Counted from the stretch's first letter, positions 10,001 to 20,639 are shown. The stretch is DNA of 64,000 nt from Venturia oleaginea (GCA_013176395.1 JABMLP010000038.1:62001-126000); one strand, 5' to 3'. Notes: generated by a model from the letters alone, not told the origin. Translations and numbers: made by a program.

Positions 10001-12711
10001 TATTCGACAAGGAGTTGCTAGCAATTGTGGCAGCACTCAAGGAGTGGAGGGTGTACCTCGAGGGAGCTGCACAAACCTTCACAATCATCACGGATCACAA
10101 GAACCTGTTACACTTTACAACAACAAAAGTATTGAACAGAAGACAAGCTCGGTGGGCTGAACAGTTAGCCGCATACGACTTCAAAATAGTCTACCGAAAA
10201 GGGTCTGACAACGGGAGAGCCGACGCTCTTAGCAGACGCCCAGACTATGAGGACAACGGTCCTAGGCCAGGATACCAGATCCTGAAGGAGAACGAGGACG
10301 GATCGCTAAGCTACGCGAATCCTCAAATCTCGGCGATGTTAATGATCTCCAACGAGGAGCACAAGGAGAACATACGCAACGAGTACAAGAACGACTTGAT
10401 GGCGAAAGAACTCGGCGAAAGACAGCACGAGGATCCCCATATTCTGATCGACAATGAAGGTCTCATACGATACTACGAGAAGGTATACGTGCCAGACATC
10501 ATGCGACAGAAACTTGTCGAAGATGTACATGGCGCATTGGCGCATGGACATCAGGGCTTCCAGAAGACCTTTGACAGGTTAAAGGAAACATATTACTTCC
10601 CTGCAATGAGGCAGAAGGTAAAAGATGTGGTTAGCAATTGTGTGGAATGTGCAAGGAACAAGGCCAGCCGGCATGCACCGTACGGCGTGATGCAGATTGC
10701 TGAAATTCCAACACAACCATGGCAACACATCGCATTGGATTGGATAAAAAAGCTTCCACCATCCAAGGAACCAATGACAGGAGTAGTATTCGACTCTATC
10801 CTAGTCATTACCGACAAACTTACCAAGAGTGGCAAGTTTATCCCGTATCGAGAAAGCTCGAGTGCGGAGGAACTCTCATATGTGTTTATGAGGAATGTCC
10901 TCGGCGATCACGGCATGCCACAACGAATCATCTCGGATCGAGATAAGTGGTTAACATCGAAGTTCTGGACCTCGTTGATAGGACAGCTGGGAATCAAACA
11001 GAAGATGTCCACAGCATACCATCCCCAGACAGACGGACAAACGGAACGGTTGAACCAGACTTTGGAGCAGTACCTGCGGTTCTACGTGAACTATCGACAG
11101 AACAATTGGGTTGAGCTCTTACCACTCGCCCAATTCGCTTATAACAGCGCTGTTACAGAAACAACCAAGGTCTCACCACACAAGGCATTGTATGGATATC
11201 AACCGAGAGCATACTACGAACCGCTAGGACCAACAGAGGTGTCCCAGAATGCGAAGTTCAGAGTGTCACAACTGAAGGATGTGCAAAGGCAATTGACGCA
11301 AGATCTACGTTTTGTAAGCTACAGAGCAGCAAAGTACTACAACAACAAGAGGTCTTCGGCGCCGACCTTTGAAGGGGGGGATAAGGTCTTCCTGCTCCGA
11401 AAAAACATCAAAACAAAGCGACCAAGCGCGAAATTGGACCATGTCAAGATTGGACCATTCCGGGTTGTGGAAAGGATTGGGAAAGCCAACTACAGGTTGG
11501 AACTACCCCAGAGCATGAGAATACACACGGTGTTCCATGTAGCGTTGTTGGAAAAGGCTCCACCGGGTGCCCAGGTTGATACCACGACGGTAATCACCAA
11601 CAACGAGGAAGAAGAGTACGAGGTTGAGGAATTCTTGGACTGCCAGAAGATCCGTGGACAACCCTACTACTTGACAAAATGGAAAGGGTACGGAAACGAA
11701 GAGAATACATGGGAACCCCTCAGCCACTTGAACTCGGCACAGGAGGTGCTTCGCCAATTCCATCAACAAAACCCACAGTTTTCCAAAAATCAGAGTTCGG
11801 ATCCAACAGTGACGGGTCCGAAGCCCAGTCGACGGTCGGTTCGACTGAGGACCCAGGTGTCGACAACGGAAGCAGGTTGGCTTCCGGCACAGGCAATTGA
11901 GACGGAGACGGAGGAGCCTCGCCAATGGGAACGAGGTATCCATGCAACAGGGCGGTTTCGTAAGGATGACCATCAGACAGGGTCACCTCACCGCAAAGGG
12001 CTGCTTCGTACTCAACACGCTCCAGTGCTTCGATGGATCGAAGATCTTCCGCCCAAAGGGTTTTTTCCCTCTCGGTCAGAAGATGAAGCTGCTTGCGGAG
12101 GCGCAGTTTCTTTTGGTGACGAGTCGCTTCACGCTGACGAAGGCGTTCGCGGAGGATGTCGTCTTCTATTGTTTCATGCTCAACAGCATCAAGAGCTGAG
12201 TGGATCTTGGCCTTCTGCGCGTCAATCTTATCCCCTGCGACAACAGTTAGCACACAGGCTACGACAGGTGGATCAGAATCTGACGTGGGCAAGCAAGCAA
12301 AAGATGCGTAAGTGGAGGGACTTGGACACGACCGATAAGGCGACAGTTGTTGCTAAAGACAATGTGGCCATACAGCCAGAGGGCTGGAGTGGAGGCCACA
12401 CTTGGGAACTTGTGCACAACGCATGGATGGACTACCAGCTCTATCACGCGGATGAAGAATGGAAAAACCAAGGATTTGACCAAGGGCACAGCGGAAAATT
12501 CAGCCAGGCACGAGGAGCCACAAGAACCAGGGACAACTTACAATCTGCCTTAGATAAAATCAAATCACAGCTGCGGTCGGAACCAACACACGCAGAGCAT
12601 TTCCCCGAGGCCACATCAATGCGACACTCGAGGTTGGAGGAGCGACAGCGTTTGCAAGGCAATGGCATGATGCTACCGGAAGACCAGATGCGCGAGGCAC
12701 GGGAAGAGTGA
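7018..12711 (+). CDS. Gypsy-1 gag-pol polyprotein (chromovirus), gag frameshifted twice
   Basis: Gag starts at ATG 7018 (MSTVGGTNS). It shifts frame near 7250 and returns to the first frame near 7390, so two compensating indels put about 140 nt out of frame. The order then is: CCHC knuckle (CFTCGKRDHFAKEC, about 7918), aspartic protease (IDSGAH, about 8410), RT with CVDYRQLN and YLDD (about 9430), RNase H (ETDASDF..ELLAIVAAL), integrase HHCC and DDE core (SDRDKW, YHPQTDGQTERLNQ), and a chromodomain (YLTKWKGYGNEENTWEP, about 11670-11760). The frame stays open to 12711, but the ~300 residues past the chromodomain have no family resemblance and lie opposite an antisense gene. The functional polyprotein probably ends near 11800. 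Confidence 0.85.
11720..12668 (-). CDS. Antisense Zn(2)Cys(6)-like protein encoded within Gypsy-1
   Basis: Two-exon model on the minus strand. Exon 1 is 12668-12542, an intron with GTAAGT donor and CAG acceptor is 12541-12280, and exon 2 is 12279-11720; the joined frame stays open. Residues 5-35 have six cysteines spaced C-X2-C-X6-C-X8-C-X2-C-X6-C, exactly the fungal binuclear zinc-cluster pattern, with basic residues in the first loop. Exon 2 encodes a charged, Arg/Glu-rich likely coiled coil, then a Pro-rich tail ending DPNSDFWKTVGF. The product would be about 228 aa. It overlaps the 3' end of pol by a few tens of bases. I recall similar antisense ORFs in other fungal gypsy elements, but cannot check. 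DNA binding is inferred from spacing only. Confidence 0.65.
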
Positions 12712-12995
12712 GACAGCTTTGAAGACGAGGCCTTCGGCATGGTTAGAGGATTGATGAAGGATAACATAAGGACCCCAGGGAGCTCACAAACCTTAAGTAC
12801 CGAGACAGGACGTCAGGTGATTGATAAGCAAAGACAAGGTTTCGGGACGACAACCTATGGAGGGGAGGGTAGTGTTACAGATCACCTCAAGACCGAAGAG
12901 CAGGGACAACGGGACTTGCAGAGGATGGTTGGATAACAAGAAGTTGTTGTTAGGACTGATGTGGAGTGGAATCCGTTGGGCGCACAAGAGGGGAC

Positions 12996-13548
12996 TGGTG
13001 CAACCAGGTCAGTCCTAAGAGAGAATAGTACGTGCAGGAGTCACGTGATATTCCCACAGTTCCCACAGCACTTGGCATTGCCCACAGTGTGGGAAGTGTG
13101 GGAATACACCTTGGCACCCAGAACCAGAAGGGTATATAGGGAGGACGTTGGACGGACTTTCCTTTCTCTCTTCGTGGTTATCTCATGTTATGTTTCTCAC
13201 ATAGGAGCTTCTTCAACCTACTACAGTAACGACCTTTTACTTAGATACAATCAAGCACAAGTCATATGCACACGAAGCAAGCCCACCCCCAACCTTCATA
13301 CTAACCGACAAGCGTTCAGGATTGATCTGAGGATCAAATCGGTTAGACGACAATTGAATTGGGAGATACATCGGACGGCTAGGATCTAGTGAGCCTCCAA
13401 AGAACCTGAGCAAGGAAAGGTACTTAAGGTAAGTACTTCCAGACTGATATTGCCCTTACCCCAAACCCGCGGACCAGAACAAGAGAACACAGGCGTCAAG
13501 AAGGTCTTGACATAATCAACTGTGTTGAGAAACGAGTTCCCCGTAACA
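12996..13548 (+). repeat. Gypsy-1 3' LTR
   Basis: It ends ..CCCCGTAACA at 13548, as the 5' LTR does at 6931. The start is inferred at 12996 (TGGTGCAACC) because it follows a purine run 'acaagaggggac' that could be the polypurine tract. Homology with the truncated 5' LTR begins only at about 13085. Inverted 'ttcccaca' / 'tgtgggaa' motifs lie around 13050-13105, followed by a TATA motif near 13132. Confidence 0.7.
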
Positions 13549-13739
13549 TGAGAGTTCTAGATAGGACATGTGTTGAAACAGCTTGGGTTAGGACTGTCTC
13601 GGCATCATATGAAGTTCATATACTCCACACTGAGGATCTGCGATGAACTCATACATTCACTTCTAGAATTTTCTACAGTTATGTGTATATAGTCAGGCGT
13701 TATGCCATCACTTAGGACAGTGAGCCATTCAATCTTTTC

Positions 13740-15298
13740 TTCCCTCCACAAGCTGTTTCCTTTAAGTCTTCAATGAATACTTTCCTGCACAGCCCTTATT
13801 TCATCAACATGAGGCGGTTCTTTTTACAGGCGGTGACAAAGGCTTCAAGCTCATCAACCTGTTCTTCGGAGAGGAGGGGTTTGAATCCCACATGGCCCTT
13901 TTTCTGCGTTATAGGGTGGCCAAAAGCGATAGCTTTCTAAATTTGACGTAGAGAGATATCAACTTGAAGAAGAGGTTTGAGTGAAAGAAAGTAATCTCTG
14001 ATTGCTGCATTGATTGATTGATTGATTTTATCCTACACGGTTGCAGCCGCTTAATCACGCAGCTATGTCCAGTTAGGAGAACTTCATCAGACAGCCGACA
14101 CGTGATAGATTACATAATCCACCGCGCCCCACTTCGCCCCGTTCACTGAAACAAGACCAGCTGTCCCCTCCGTCCTCCCTCTTTTCCCTTAACCAGTATC
14201 TCCAAATGCCCGCTGGCTCTTGTAGATACTGGTTACTCTGCTAGTATATCTGTGCTATGTAGACTCAAGAGGCAATGCCTCGTGTTTCGCTATCCTTCTA
14301 CCTACAGTCTCCCTCTTATGCTCAGCTTTGTCTATCTGTTTCGCCTTATCCCTCAAGGCCAGTGGGTTCCCTAAGTATGTTTCTGCTTGTGAAAGTTGCC
14401 TTGCACCAGATTCCTATGCGGCAGTGTATTTGGTTGTGTGATGCTGGAGACAATAGTAACCATCGTGGTCGTGATTTCGCTGCTTGGGTGTGATACTCCG
14501 GGTATGCCTGTGGACGAGGCTGTGTGGTAGCTGCCGTATTGTATGGCGCCGATTGTACTATAGACCTGCCGTCTTATAGTCGGAGCCTATCTGCTGCTAG
14601 TCGCTCTCCCTGCTTGCTATATCGCGCTCCTACTCTTGCCAATGCCATAACTGGGACGCAACAGTCTGGGGAGAGGCTCAAGGCTACGTCTGCTAGCTTA
14701 CAGGGAGAGGATTTGCCGCCAATAGGCTCCTTCTATGCGTACTTACTACTTACTGTGTCGCGCACCTACTCTTGCCAATGCCATAACTGGGAGGCAACAG
14801 TTTGGGGAGAGGCTCAAGGCTCTGGGCAACAGCTTGTAGCAAGACGGTTTGCCAAGACGTTGGGAGAGGTTGTCTAGTCGTTGCAGTGGTGTGTGGTGCC
14901 GATTGTTGCACACCGGGCGTCTGGTGTTTGAGTTGTGTTGAAGGTATTGCCGTTCTAGCGGTGACTCGTCGACTCGGAGCGTTGCAGTGTCATCTGGGGT
15001 GATGGACTAGCCGGGAGATAGTGACTAGATGGTTGCTGTTGTCTTTGGTGGACGCATCGTTCGTGTAGCTTGCTCATGTATTCGTCTGCTTGCTCTGCCG
15101 TGGCCGCGACGGCGACTCTAGAGGTATCTCATCGACGCTGAGGGACGCGCGATGGCCTCTAGAAGCCGGAGCGGCCACTGGCAGAGGTGTTTTGATGATC
15201 TTTAGATGATACTTCTGTAAATTCCAAAAATTGAGTTCTCGCTGTGTGTGCTGTTTTTCTCTCTCTGATTGCTGCAAACGTGAAGCCTGCGTCACGTA
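13740..15298 (-). pseudogene. Tc1/mariner transposase N-terminus, split by (AATC)n copy B
   Basis: Minus-strand reading begins near 15298 with TLRDAGFTFAAIRD. It is interrupted by copy B (14010-15261) and resumes at 13994 with a helix-turn-helix region. It includes RQI, an in-frame TAG, then AFGHPITQKKGHVGFKPLLSEEQVDELEAFV, the GHP..R.G.PPLLSEEQ.DEL pattern of fungal Tc1-like transposases. Further stops follow and the catalytic domain is gone. The remaining ~190 bp to the Gypsy-1 LTR (13549-13739) show nothing recognisable. Confidence 0.7.
14010..15261 (-). mobile_element. (AATC)n-tailed non-LTR-like element, copy B
   Basis: Reverse complement of copies A and C, 1252 bp, lacking one unit of their ~350-390-bp internal duplication. 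It is flanked by a perfect 15-bp target-site duplication 'tctctgattgctgca' (13995-14009 and 15262-15276), inside a Tc1-like transposase gene. The AATC tail (GATT on the plus strand) lies directly next to one TSD copy, as expected for an element inserted by target-primed reverse transcription. No ORF with a known domain was found. Confidence 0.85.
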
Positions 15299-15299
15299 G

Positions 15300-15477
15300 T
15301 GTGACGGCACGGCACGTGATCCTTAAATCACGTGCCGTGGCTCGTGCACTTTCCACTTAGTCGGAGTTTCCTTACGAAACTTTTACCTCTCTACCTTAGA
15401 TCCTAAGTGTAATTCGGTGACATGTTCTGAAGTGCCTTGTGCCTTGTGCCTTCGTATGGATATGCCGTGCCGTCACA
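15300..15477 (+). repeat. Solo LTR or MITE, copy 2
   Basis: A 178-bp copy of the element at 4627-4797, in opposite orientation, with the same 15-bp inverted ends and TG..CA termini. It is followed by CCCCG (15478-15482), the pogo-gene target sequence whose partner is next to copy 1. Its left flank is the Tc1-like fragment. Confidence 0.75.
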
Positions 15478-16674
15478 CCCCGCCATTCATTATCTATGAA
15501 GGACGCGCTCACATCTCTGCGTGGTATGAGGAGGCAGATATACCACGGAATTGGAAGCTCTCTGTGACGGCTTGCTAGGCTACTGGAACAACCACAGTGT
15601 CCAAGCACCTAACAAGGCGCCACAGTACATGGGCCCCAGCAAGACCTATAAGTAGGCCTTGCCCCCAGCCCCCATTTACATAGCTACCTGTAGTTCACTA
15701 TCACATTTAGTCCATACCTGGTTGCTGCTCACGCCTTTCATTAGTTACTACTAGCCGTGACACTCTCAGTCTCCGAGAACGACTAGACAAACAACGCGCT
15801 TGATCTTGAGTGGTTGAAGCATTTTGACGCGTTTACAAAGGCGCGGCAGGTGGGGGGGTACAGGCTGCTTATCTTGGACGGCCATGAGAACCATGAGAGC
15901 CATTTCAGTCAGGATTTCAAGGACTACTGCCTCGAAAATAAGATTCTAACCCTCTGCATGCTATCGCACTCGTCGCATATATTCCAGCCCCTTGACGTGG
16001 TCTGCTTCTCGCCGTTAAAGCGCAAGTACTCCCAACGCATCCGGGACTTGGCGCGACAACCCGTGTACCATATCAACAAGGAAGGCTTTCTCCCTTCCTT
16101 TAAAGACTCGTTTTTCGACGTGTTCACGAAAGTGAATTGTCGAAAAGCCTTTGAGGCAGTAGGGCTAGTCCCTATTAACGCGCAGGTAGTGTTGAATCGC
16201 CTTGAAGTACGGCTACGTACCCCGCCAGAATCTCGTCTCCTAGAAACGCCGTGGCAGTCAAAAACTCCAAGCAATACTCATGAATTTGGATCCCAATCCA
16301 AGCTCGTAAGCGAGTCTTTTTCTCGGTCACCAGTTACTGCGCAGGCAGGCTTTTCACAGCTTGTTAAAGGCGCTGAATCGATGCTGCACCAGAACGCCCT
16401 ACTTGTTGCACGAAACCACGAGCTTGAAGAGCAATTGGCAGTAATGAGAAAGCGAAAATCGCGTAAAAGAAAGCGGATCCAGCAAGGTGGTACTACGGAG
16501 TATGGGACTGCAGCAGCGCGGGTAGCTGCTGAGGCGTCTGTTGCGCCTCAGGGATCAAAGAATGCTCGTAGTAGTAGTGGTCAAGAAACAGCCCAACCAA
16601 CTCAAAAGGCGCTGTGAGAACTGCGGCGCGACTGGGAACGATGTGTGAACGTGTAAAAAGGATATTGAGATATC
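15478..16674 (+). pseudogene. pogo/Fot-type DDE transposase, C-terminal part (pogo-1)
   Basis: Continues the protein split at 4798-4845. It runs PFIIYEGRAHISAWYEEADIPRNWKL, is interrupted by a solo LTR (15563-15762), then NNALDLEWLKHFDAF.., LLILDGHENH (second catalytic Asp) and FQPLDVVCFSPLK (third Asp) to about 16615. Compared with pogo-2 (27310-28979), one extra base just before the zinc knuckle (CENCGATG..) causes a premature stop at 16617. The N-terminal CENP-B-type DNA-binding region is missing. This is DDE_1 superfamily endonuclease architecture. Confidence 0.8.
15563..15762. repeat. Solo LTR, 200 bp, inside pogo-1
   Basis: It begins TGTGACGGC, ends GCCGTGACA, and is flanked by a 5-bp TSD CTCTC (15558-15562 and 15763-15767). 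The uninterrupted sequence is present in pogo-2 ('gaagctctcggtctctgag'). The termini match the ends of the Gypsy-3 LTR (TGTGACGGC..GCCGTGACA), but the interior differs, so it comes from a related element family. Orientation is not determined. Confidence 0.8.
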
Positions 16675-16982
16675 TTCTGAATCAGATAGCAGCATGACAG
16701 ACTTGGAATCTATTGTCGATAGCGATAAAATTGAAGAGTCGTAACATGAGTTGGTCGTGCCAAGGAAAAGTGGCCGGCTCAGTCGTGGAATACGTTTTAT
16801 ACTCCTAGTAAGTAATAAAAACTTCTCCAAAACAAGAGATTATCTAAGTCAATCGCGTTTAAGGAGGATGAAGATAATATTAGGGTTTATCAAGCGGATT
16901 CGACGATAACTATCGCGTATTTACAATGAGAGATTTTCCTCGTCAGCCGATTCAGATTAGCAACCGCATTATCGAAGTCCTA
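16675..16982. other. Non-coding gap after pogo-1
   Basis: AT-rich, stop-rich sequence that probably holds the decayed 3' end of the pogo element. I could not identify a convincing terminal inverted repeat, and no gene was seen. Confidence 0.4.
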
Positions 16983-17876
16983 TTACTCCTCCCCCCAAAC
17001 ATCCTCGTAATTCGCAGGTAACGTCTTCATCGCCGCAACAATCTCAACAATTTTCCCATCAACAATCCGAAAGTACTCATGCAGCCAAAGCCCAACCTTG
17101 CTATCCGGTCCACGATTCTTTCCGCCCGTCTGGCCGAGCTTTCCCTTCCCATCCTTGTAATTGAAGAAGAAACTTCCCATGACAGCGCCCGTCATCGTAT
17201 CCACGACCCATCGCCTGTTCGTCACCGGCCACTTGAAGAGATCCATGTTCGCGCCACAATGGAGCGTCGTCTGATTCCCGTTCTCGAGACGCGGACAATC
17301 GACAGCAGCGATGGCCCTCGTGTTGCTACCTTCCTGCAGCGCTTCCGGATACGAGTTCGCGATAAGTTCCAGATTTTTGCGTTCGCCTTTTCGTAGTGCG
17401 CTTGGGTTGGAGAGGCGCCAAAGGGGTGGGATATTATTGGGAAAGGCCTCCGGTGCGAAAATCTCATGGGATCCGTTTGTAGCCTTCAGGATTTCGACTT
17501 CTTGTATCGTGGTTGCTTTGGCTTCTGAGAGTCTCAAGCGTATGCTGGCGATGGCGGGTCCAGTGGCTTCTTTTGCGACGAACAGTTTTGCAATGTTGCA
17601 TCTCCCCTCGTCGGAAATCTCGATCTGGTAGGCGCGTTCAAGACCAAGCATTGTCCTGTATAAGGTGTCGTTAAGGCTTTTCACGACCACATTGTTTTCG
17701 GTGATTTGGGCATTTTTTGCCAGTTGGACATCTCCCTTGCTGCGTGGACCCGACTGCGAGATCGTGCCCGCGAAGAAGCTTTGAGTCGCTTTGAAAAGTT
17801 CAGCGCGTGGGCATGCAGCTTTCGAGATCGAGGCGAGTGCAATCAATTGCGCAACGATTAGAGCAAGCCTGGCCAT
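16983..17876 (-). CDS. Secreted protein, DUF8021-like
   Basis: Single-exon minus-strand gene of 297 aa. The start at 17876 (MARLALIVAQLIALASISKA) is chosen because it begins a good signal peptide, with cleavage probably after SKA; an upstream ATG at 17939 would add 21 residues without such a signal. The mature protein has a C-terminal half with CPRLENG..C.., NRRWVVDTMTGAVMGSFFF and WLHEYFRIVDGKIVEI. This is the pattern of the fungal secreted family I know as DUF8021 (NTF2/SnoaL-like fold; function unknown). The family name is from memory. Its neighbour on the same strand is the GMC oxidoreductase. It appears intact in a TE-rich setting. Confidence 0.8.
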   Translation of the reverse strand: MARLALIVAQLIALASISKAACPRAELFKATQSFFAGTISQSGPRSKGDVQLAKNAQITENNVVVKSLNDTLYRTMLGLERAYQIEISDEGRCNIAKLFVAKEATGPAIASIRLRLSEAKATTIQEVEILKATNGSHEIFAPEAFPNNIPPLWRLSNPSALRKGERKNLELIANSYPEALQEGSNTRAIAAVDCPRLENGNQTTLHCGANMDLFKWPVTNRRWVVDTMTGAVMGSFFFNYKDGKGKLGQTGGKNRGPDSKVGLWLHEYFRIVDGKIVEIVAAMKTLPANYEDVWGEE

Positions 17877-18440
17877 GGCGAATATGCGTCTGGGAAACTG
17901 TGAAGTAAAGAGGGAGCATACGTACCATCCTTCGTACATGAATCGACCAGAGATACAAAATTATCCGTTGGCAACCAGTGTCCGGCAACCAAGAAATCGA
18001 GGATGTGGGCAAATGAATTGGATCGACGACATCGGGGAGATCAATAACTCCGCTGGCCCTAGTTGGTCCAGCACCCAGTCCCTGTCACGAGCTTTCGGTA
18101 CCATAGTACTTGGATTCTTGGGTGCCCTCCGAACTTAACCTGAAACGGGAACGAGCACCTCTTTCAGCCTCTTAGGTCATGGCGCGACTCGAAATAGACT
18201 GGACCCTATTTATAGAAAACGCGAACGAGATACGACGGCACATGGGAGCCTTGAAGTCAATTACCTACGATCCGTATAAACGGTTCCAGCTGGAGATCGA
18301 TCATTCTGGGAATTTGTTGCAGAAGACAGCCAGCAATTAGTCATGATCTGTCTCGAATTGGGGCATTCTAAATTCAACCCAAATTTTGATCGCTATGGTC
18401 GCAGCGGCCTTGGATTAAGGGCATGACGTGGTCTTTGTGC
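17877..18440. other. Intergenic region between DUF8021-like gene and GMC oxidoreductase
   Basis: This holds the promoter of the DUF8021-like gene and the 3' flank of the GMC gene. A 53-codon plus-strand frame at 18179-18340 has no recognisable features and is not called. Confidence 0.5.
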
Positions 18441-20257
18441 TTACGACTTTGCAACGTCGGTCCGATCGTTCACCTTATCCGAGTCGTGTTCTTGAATTAT
18501 CTTCTCAGCAGCAAGCTCGCCGACGATGTATGCTGTGGTTTGGGTATGGTTGCTTGGAAATCTCAGCTTCAGTAACATGCCCTTAAGGGTACTGGACTTA
18601 CTTTGTGACAAATGGACAGACACTCAGATCGCAGACTCGTAGCCCATCAACGCCAAAGACTTTAAAGTCCGAATCGACACATGCACTCTCCTTGCTCGTT
18701 CCCATCCTCACAGTACAGCTCATATGCCACGAGCTTCCAAAGAACTTCTTCGCATGTTCCCAGATGACTTCGTCGGAGGCATCAAGGGGTGGTCCGACGA
18801 CATCGATGGTGTTAGCCGCGTAAACAGGTGCTCGAAGCAATTGGAGAGTCTGACGAATGCCATCAACCATGGCTTTACGATCGAAGGGATGTGACAGAAA
18901 TTTTGGGTCGATAATGGGATGATCGAGCGGGTTCGAGGACGACAACGTCACCGTGCCGTGCGATTGTGGATTTTGTAAGATACACGCGGCACCCACAAAG
19001 GAGATGCCTGGTTTTAGTTCATAAGCTAACATTTGCGACGGCGTGCCCTGGCGACGCTCGTTAGTTTCAGAATACAACAGCATAGCCATTCAAAACGGGA
19101 CTTACAGCTGCAATCTCAAAGTTCGGCACTGTTGGCAACGAAAGATGTCTTCGAACTGTCGGTGGTAAATTCTTGAACTCTTCCGACGCCATCGCACCTG
19201 GACTTTTCAAAAAAGCCATCGGTGTTGGATTTAACGGTGGAATAGAAGGCTCCTTGAAATCAGGATCTTGCTTCAATGCGATGCCGACTGCCCCATAGCA
19301 GTGATCTTTGAGGTTCTTTCCGACCATGGGCAATTTTTGAACGACAGGAATCTTGTGTTTATCAAGCTCATCGCCTGGACCAATCCCCGAAAGAAGAAGA
19401 AGTTGAGGACTATTCAGTGCGCCACCCGACAGAATGATTTCCTTGCGTGCACGAAACGTTCGGCCGTCGACAGTCTCAACAGCCACAGCTTTGCCATTTT
19501 GAATCAAGATCCTGGCTGCGTGTGCTCCGGTGACAATGGTAAGGTTCGAAGAACAAAGAGGCAGATACGCTGTCGCCGCGGTACTTCTCTTTCCATTGAA
19601 GATATTGAGCGAGCCCAGCCCGAGGCCAAGCGGCTCGCCGTCGTTGATATCCGGATTCGTTAGTATACCAACCTGCTCAGCCGCTTCGAAGATAGTCCCA
19701 ATGTCGTGCGGCCATGGGCCACCATACGAGATATCGACAACTCCAGTGCTGCTATGGCTAGGTCCCGGATTAACATACTTGCGCATCTCCGGGGCAGGTA
19801 ATTCAGTATGGACATTCTGGATGCGATCAAGACATCTCTTCACATTGGTCCATTCGAAGTCTTCATCTCCCATCAGTCGAGCCCACTCATCATAGTCGTC
19901 CTTGGGTCCAACAATCCAGCCGGCGAAATTGATCGAAGTCGTTCCACCCAGGCCTTGACCCCGGCTGTAATCGACTTCTTGTCCGGACAGTTGATTTTGC
20001 TTGACAGTTTTGTAACCCCAATTAGGGAATGAGTTGGGATCGAAAGCGACCGTCAGTCTTTCTTCGGACCTTAGAAATGTTTCAACGCCATTCGGCTTTC
20101 CAGCTTCGAGAAGGCAAACTGAAGGTCGAAAAGGAGCTTGAGCTAGACGCGATGCAACCGCGCAGCCAGACGCTCCCGCTTGGGTATGTCAGCGAATGAG
20201 AGGGTGAGTCACGGTTTGCTCACCTCCAATGACGATAAAGTCATATTCGTTATCCAT
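18441..20257 (-). CDS. GMC oxidoreductase (FAD-dependent alcohol oxidase/dehydrogenase family)
   Basis: Four-exon model: 20257-20224, 20178-19106, 19047-18602 and 18552-18441. All introns are GT..AG, 45-58 nt, and the CDS totals 1665 nt (554 aa). The dinucleotide-binding motif VIGAGASGCAVASRL spans the first intron. Other motifs are GLGGTTSINFAGW (FAD binding), SGGALNSPQLLLLSGIGP (GMC signature 2) and the C-terminal SSWHMSCTVRMG, with its catalytic His, followed by NHTQTTAY. No signal peptide is seen, so it is probably intracellular. Such enzymes oxidise alcohols or sugars and often occur in secondary-metabolite clusters; the substrate cannot be told. No frameshift or stop was found, so it looks functional. 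Confidence 0.9.
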
Positions 20258-20639
20258 GACAGTCAACTCGAGACGCAATCTTGGAGACGATTACAGTGGA
20301 ACGCTTTCGATTTTTGCGACCCTAAAGAAGAAGCAATATCAACAGATGATGACGGAGAATGGAAGCAGGACGTGAAAAGCTATTGCCATCGAACAGCAGC
20401 GTCATAAGATGACAATTCAGATGGCATTCGGAACGGGAAATCCAGAATAAGCATGCGGTGAAAGCAACAAAGAGAAGCATGCGATGTGATCGTGCTCCTT
20501 TGTTCGGAATACGGGACGAAAGCCGTCCCGCCTTCGCATCCTTGCTTCCGATCTGTACCAGGATCTTTGTCAGCCTCCCGATACTGAGTAACGTGTTTCA
20601 CCACTCAGTGGGCCACCCCATGGTACAATAATTACGATA
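20258..20639. other. Intergenic region upstream of the GMC gene
   Basis: This should contain the GMC promoter. No gene or repeat was recognised on either strand. Confidence 0.4.

Larger units (their letters stand above)
6451..13548 (+). mobile_element. Gypsy-1: Ty3/gypsy chromovirus with antisense gene
   Basis: A nearly full LTR retrotransposon: truncated 5' LTR (6451-6931), gag-pol (7018 onward), an antisense gene (11720-12668) and 3' LTR (about 12996-13548). The shared ~480 bp of the LTRs differ at about three bases plus one short duplication, suggesting recent insertion. There is no TSD: the 5' side joins the tail of (AATC)n copy A and the 3' side runs into unrelated sequence. This fits later rearrangement of the block. 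Confidence 0.85.

Noticed and set aside
11830..12711. C-terminal ~300-residue extension of Gypsy-1 pol as a new domain
   Set aside because: Composition and lack of motifs fit a shadow of the antisense gene on the other strand.
14275..14493. 72-codon frame shared by all three (AATC)n copies
   Set aside because: Conserved only because the copies are nearly identical; no domain, no family resemblance.
18179..18340. 53-codon frame between two host genes
   Set aside because: Too short, no signal or motif, no comparative support.
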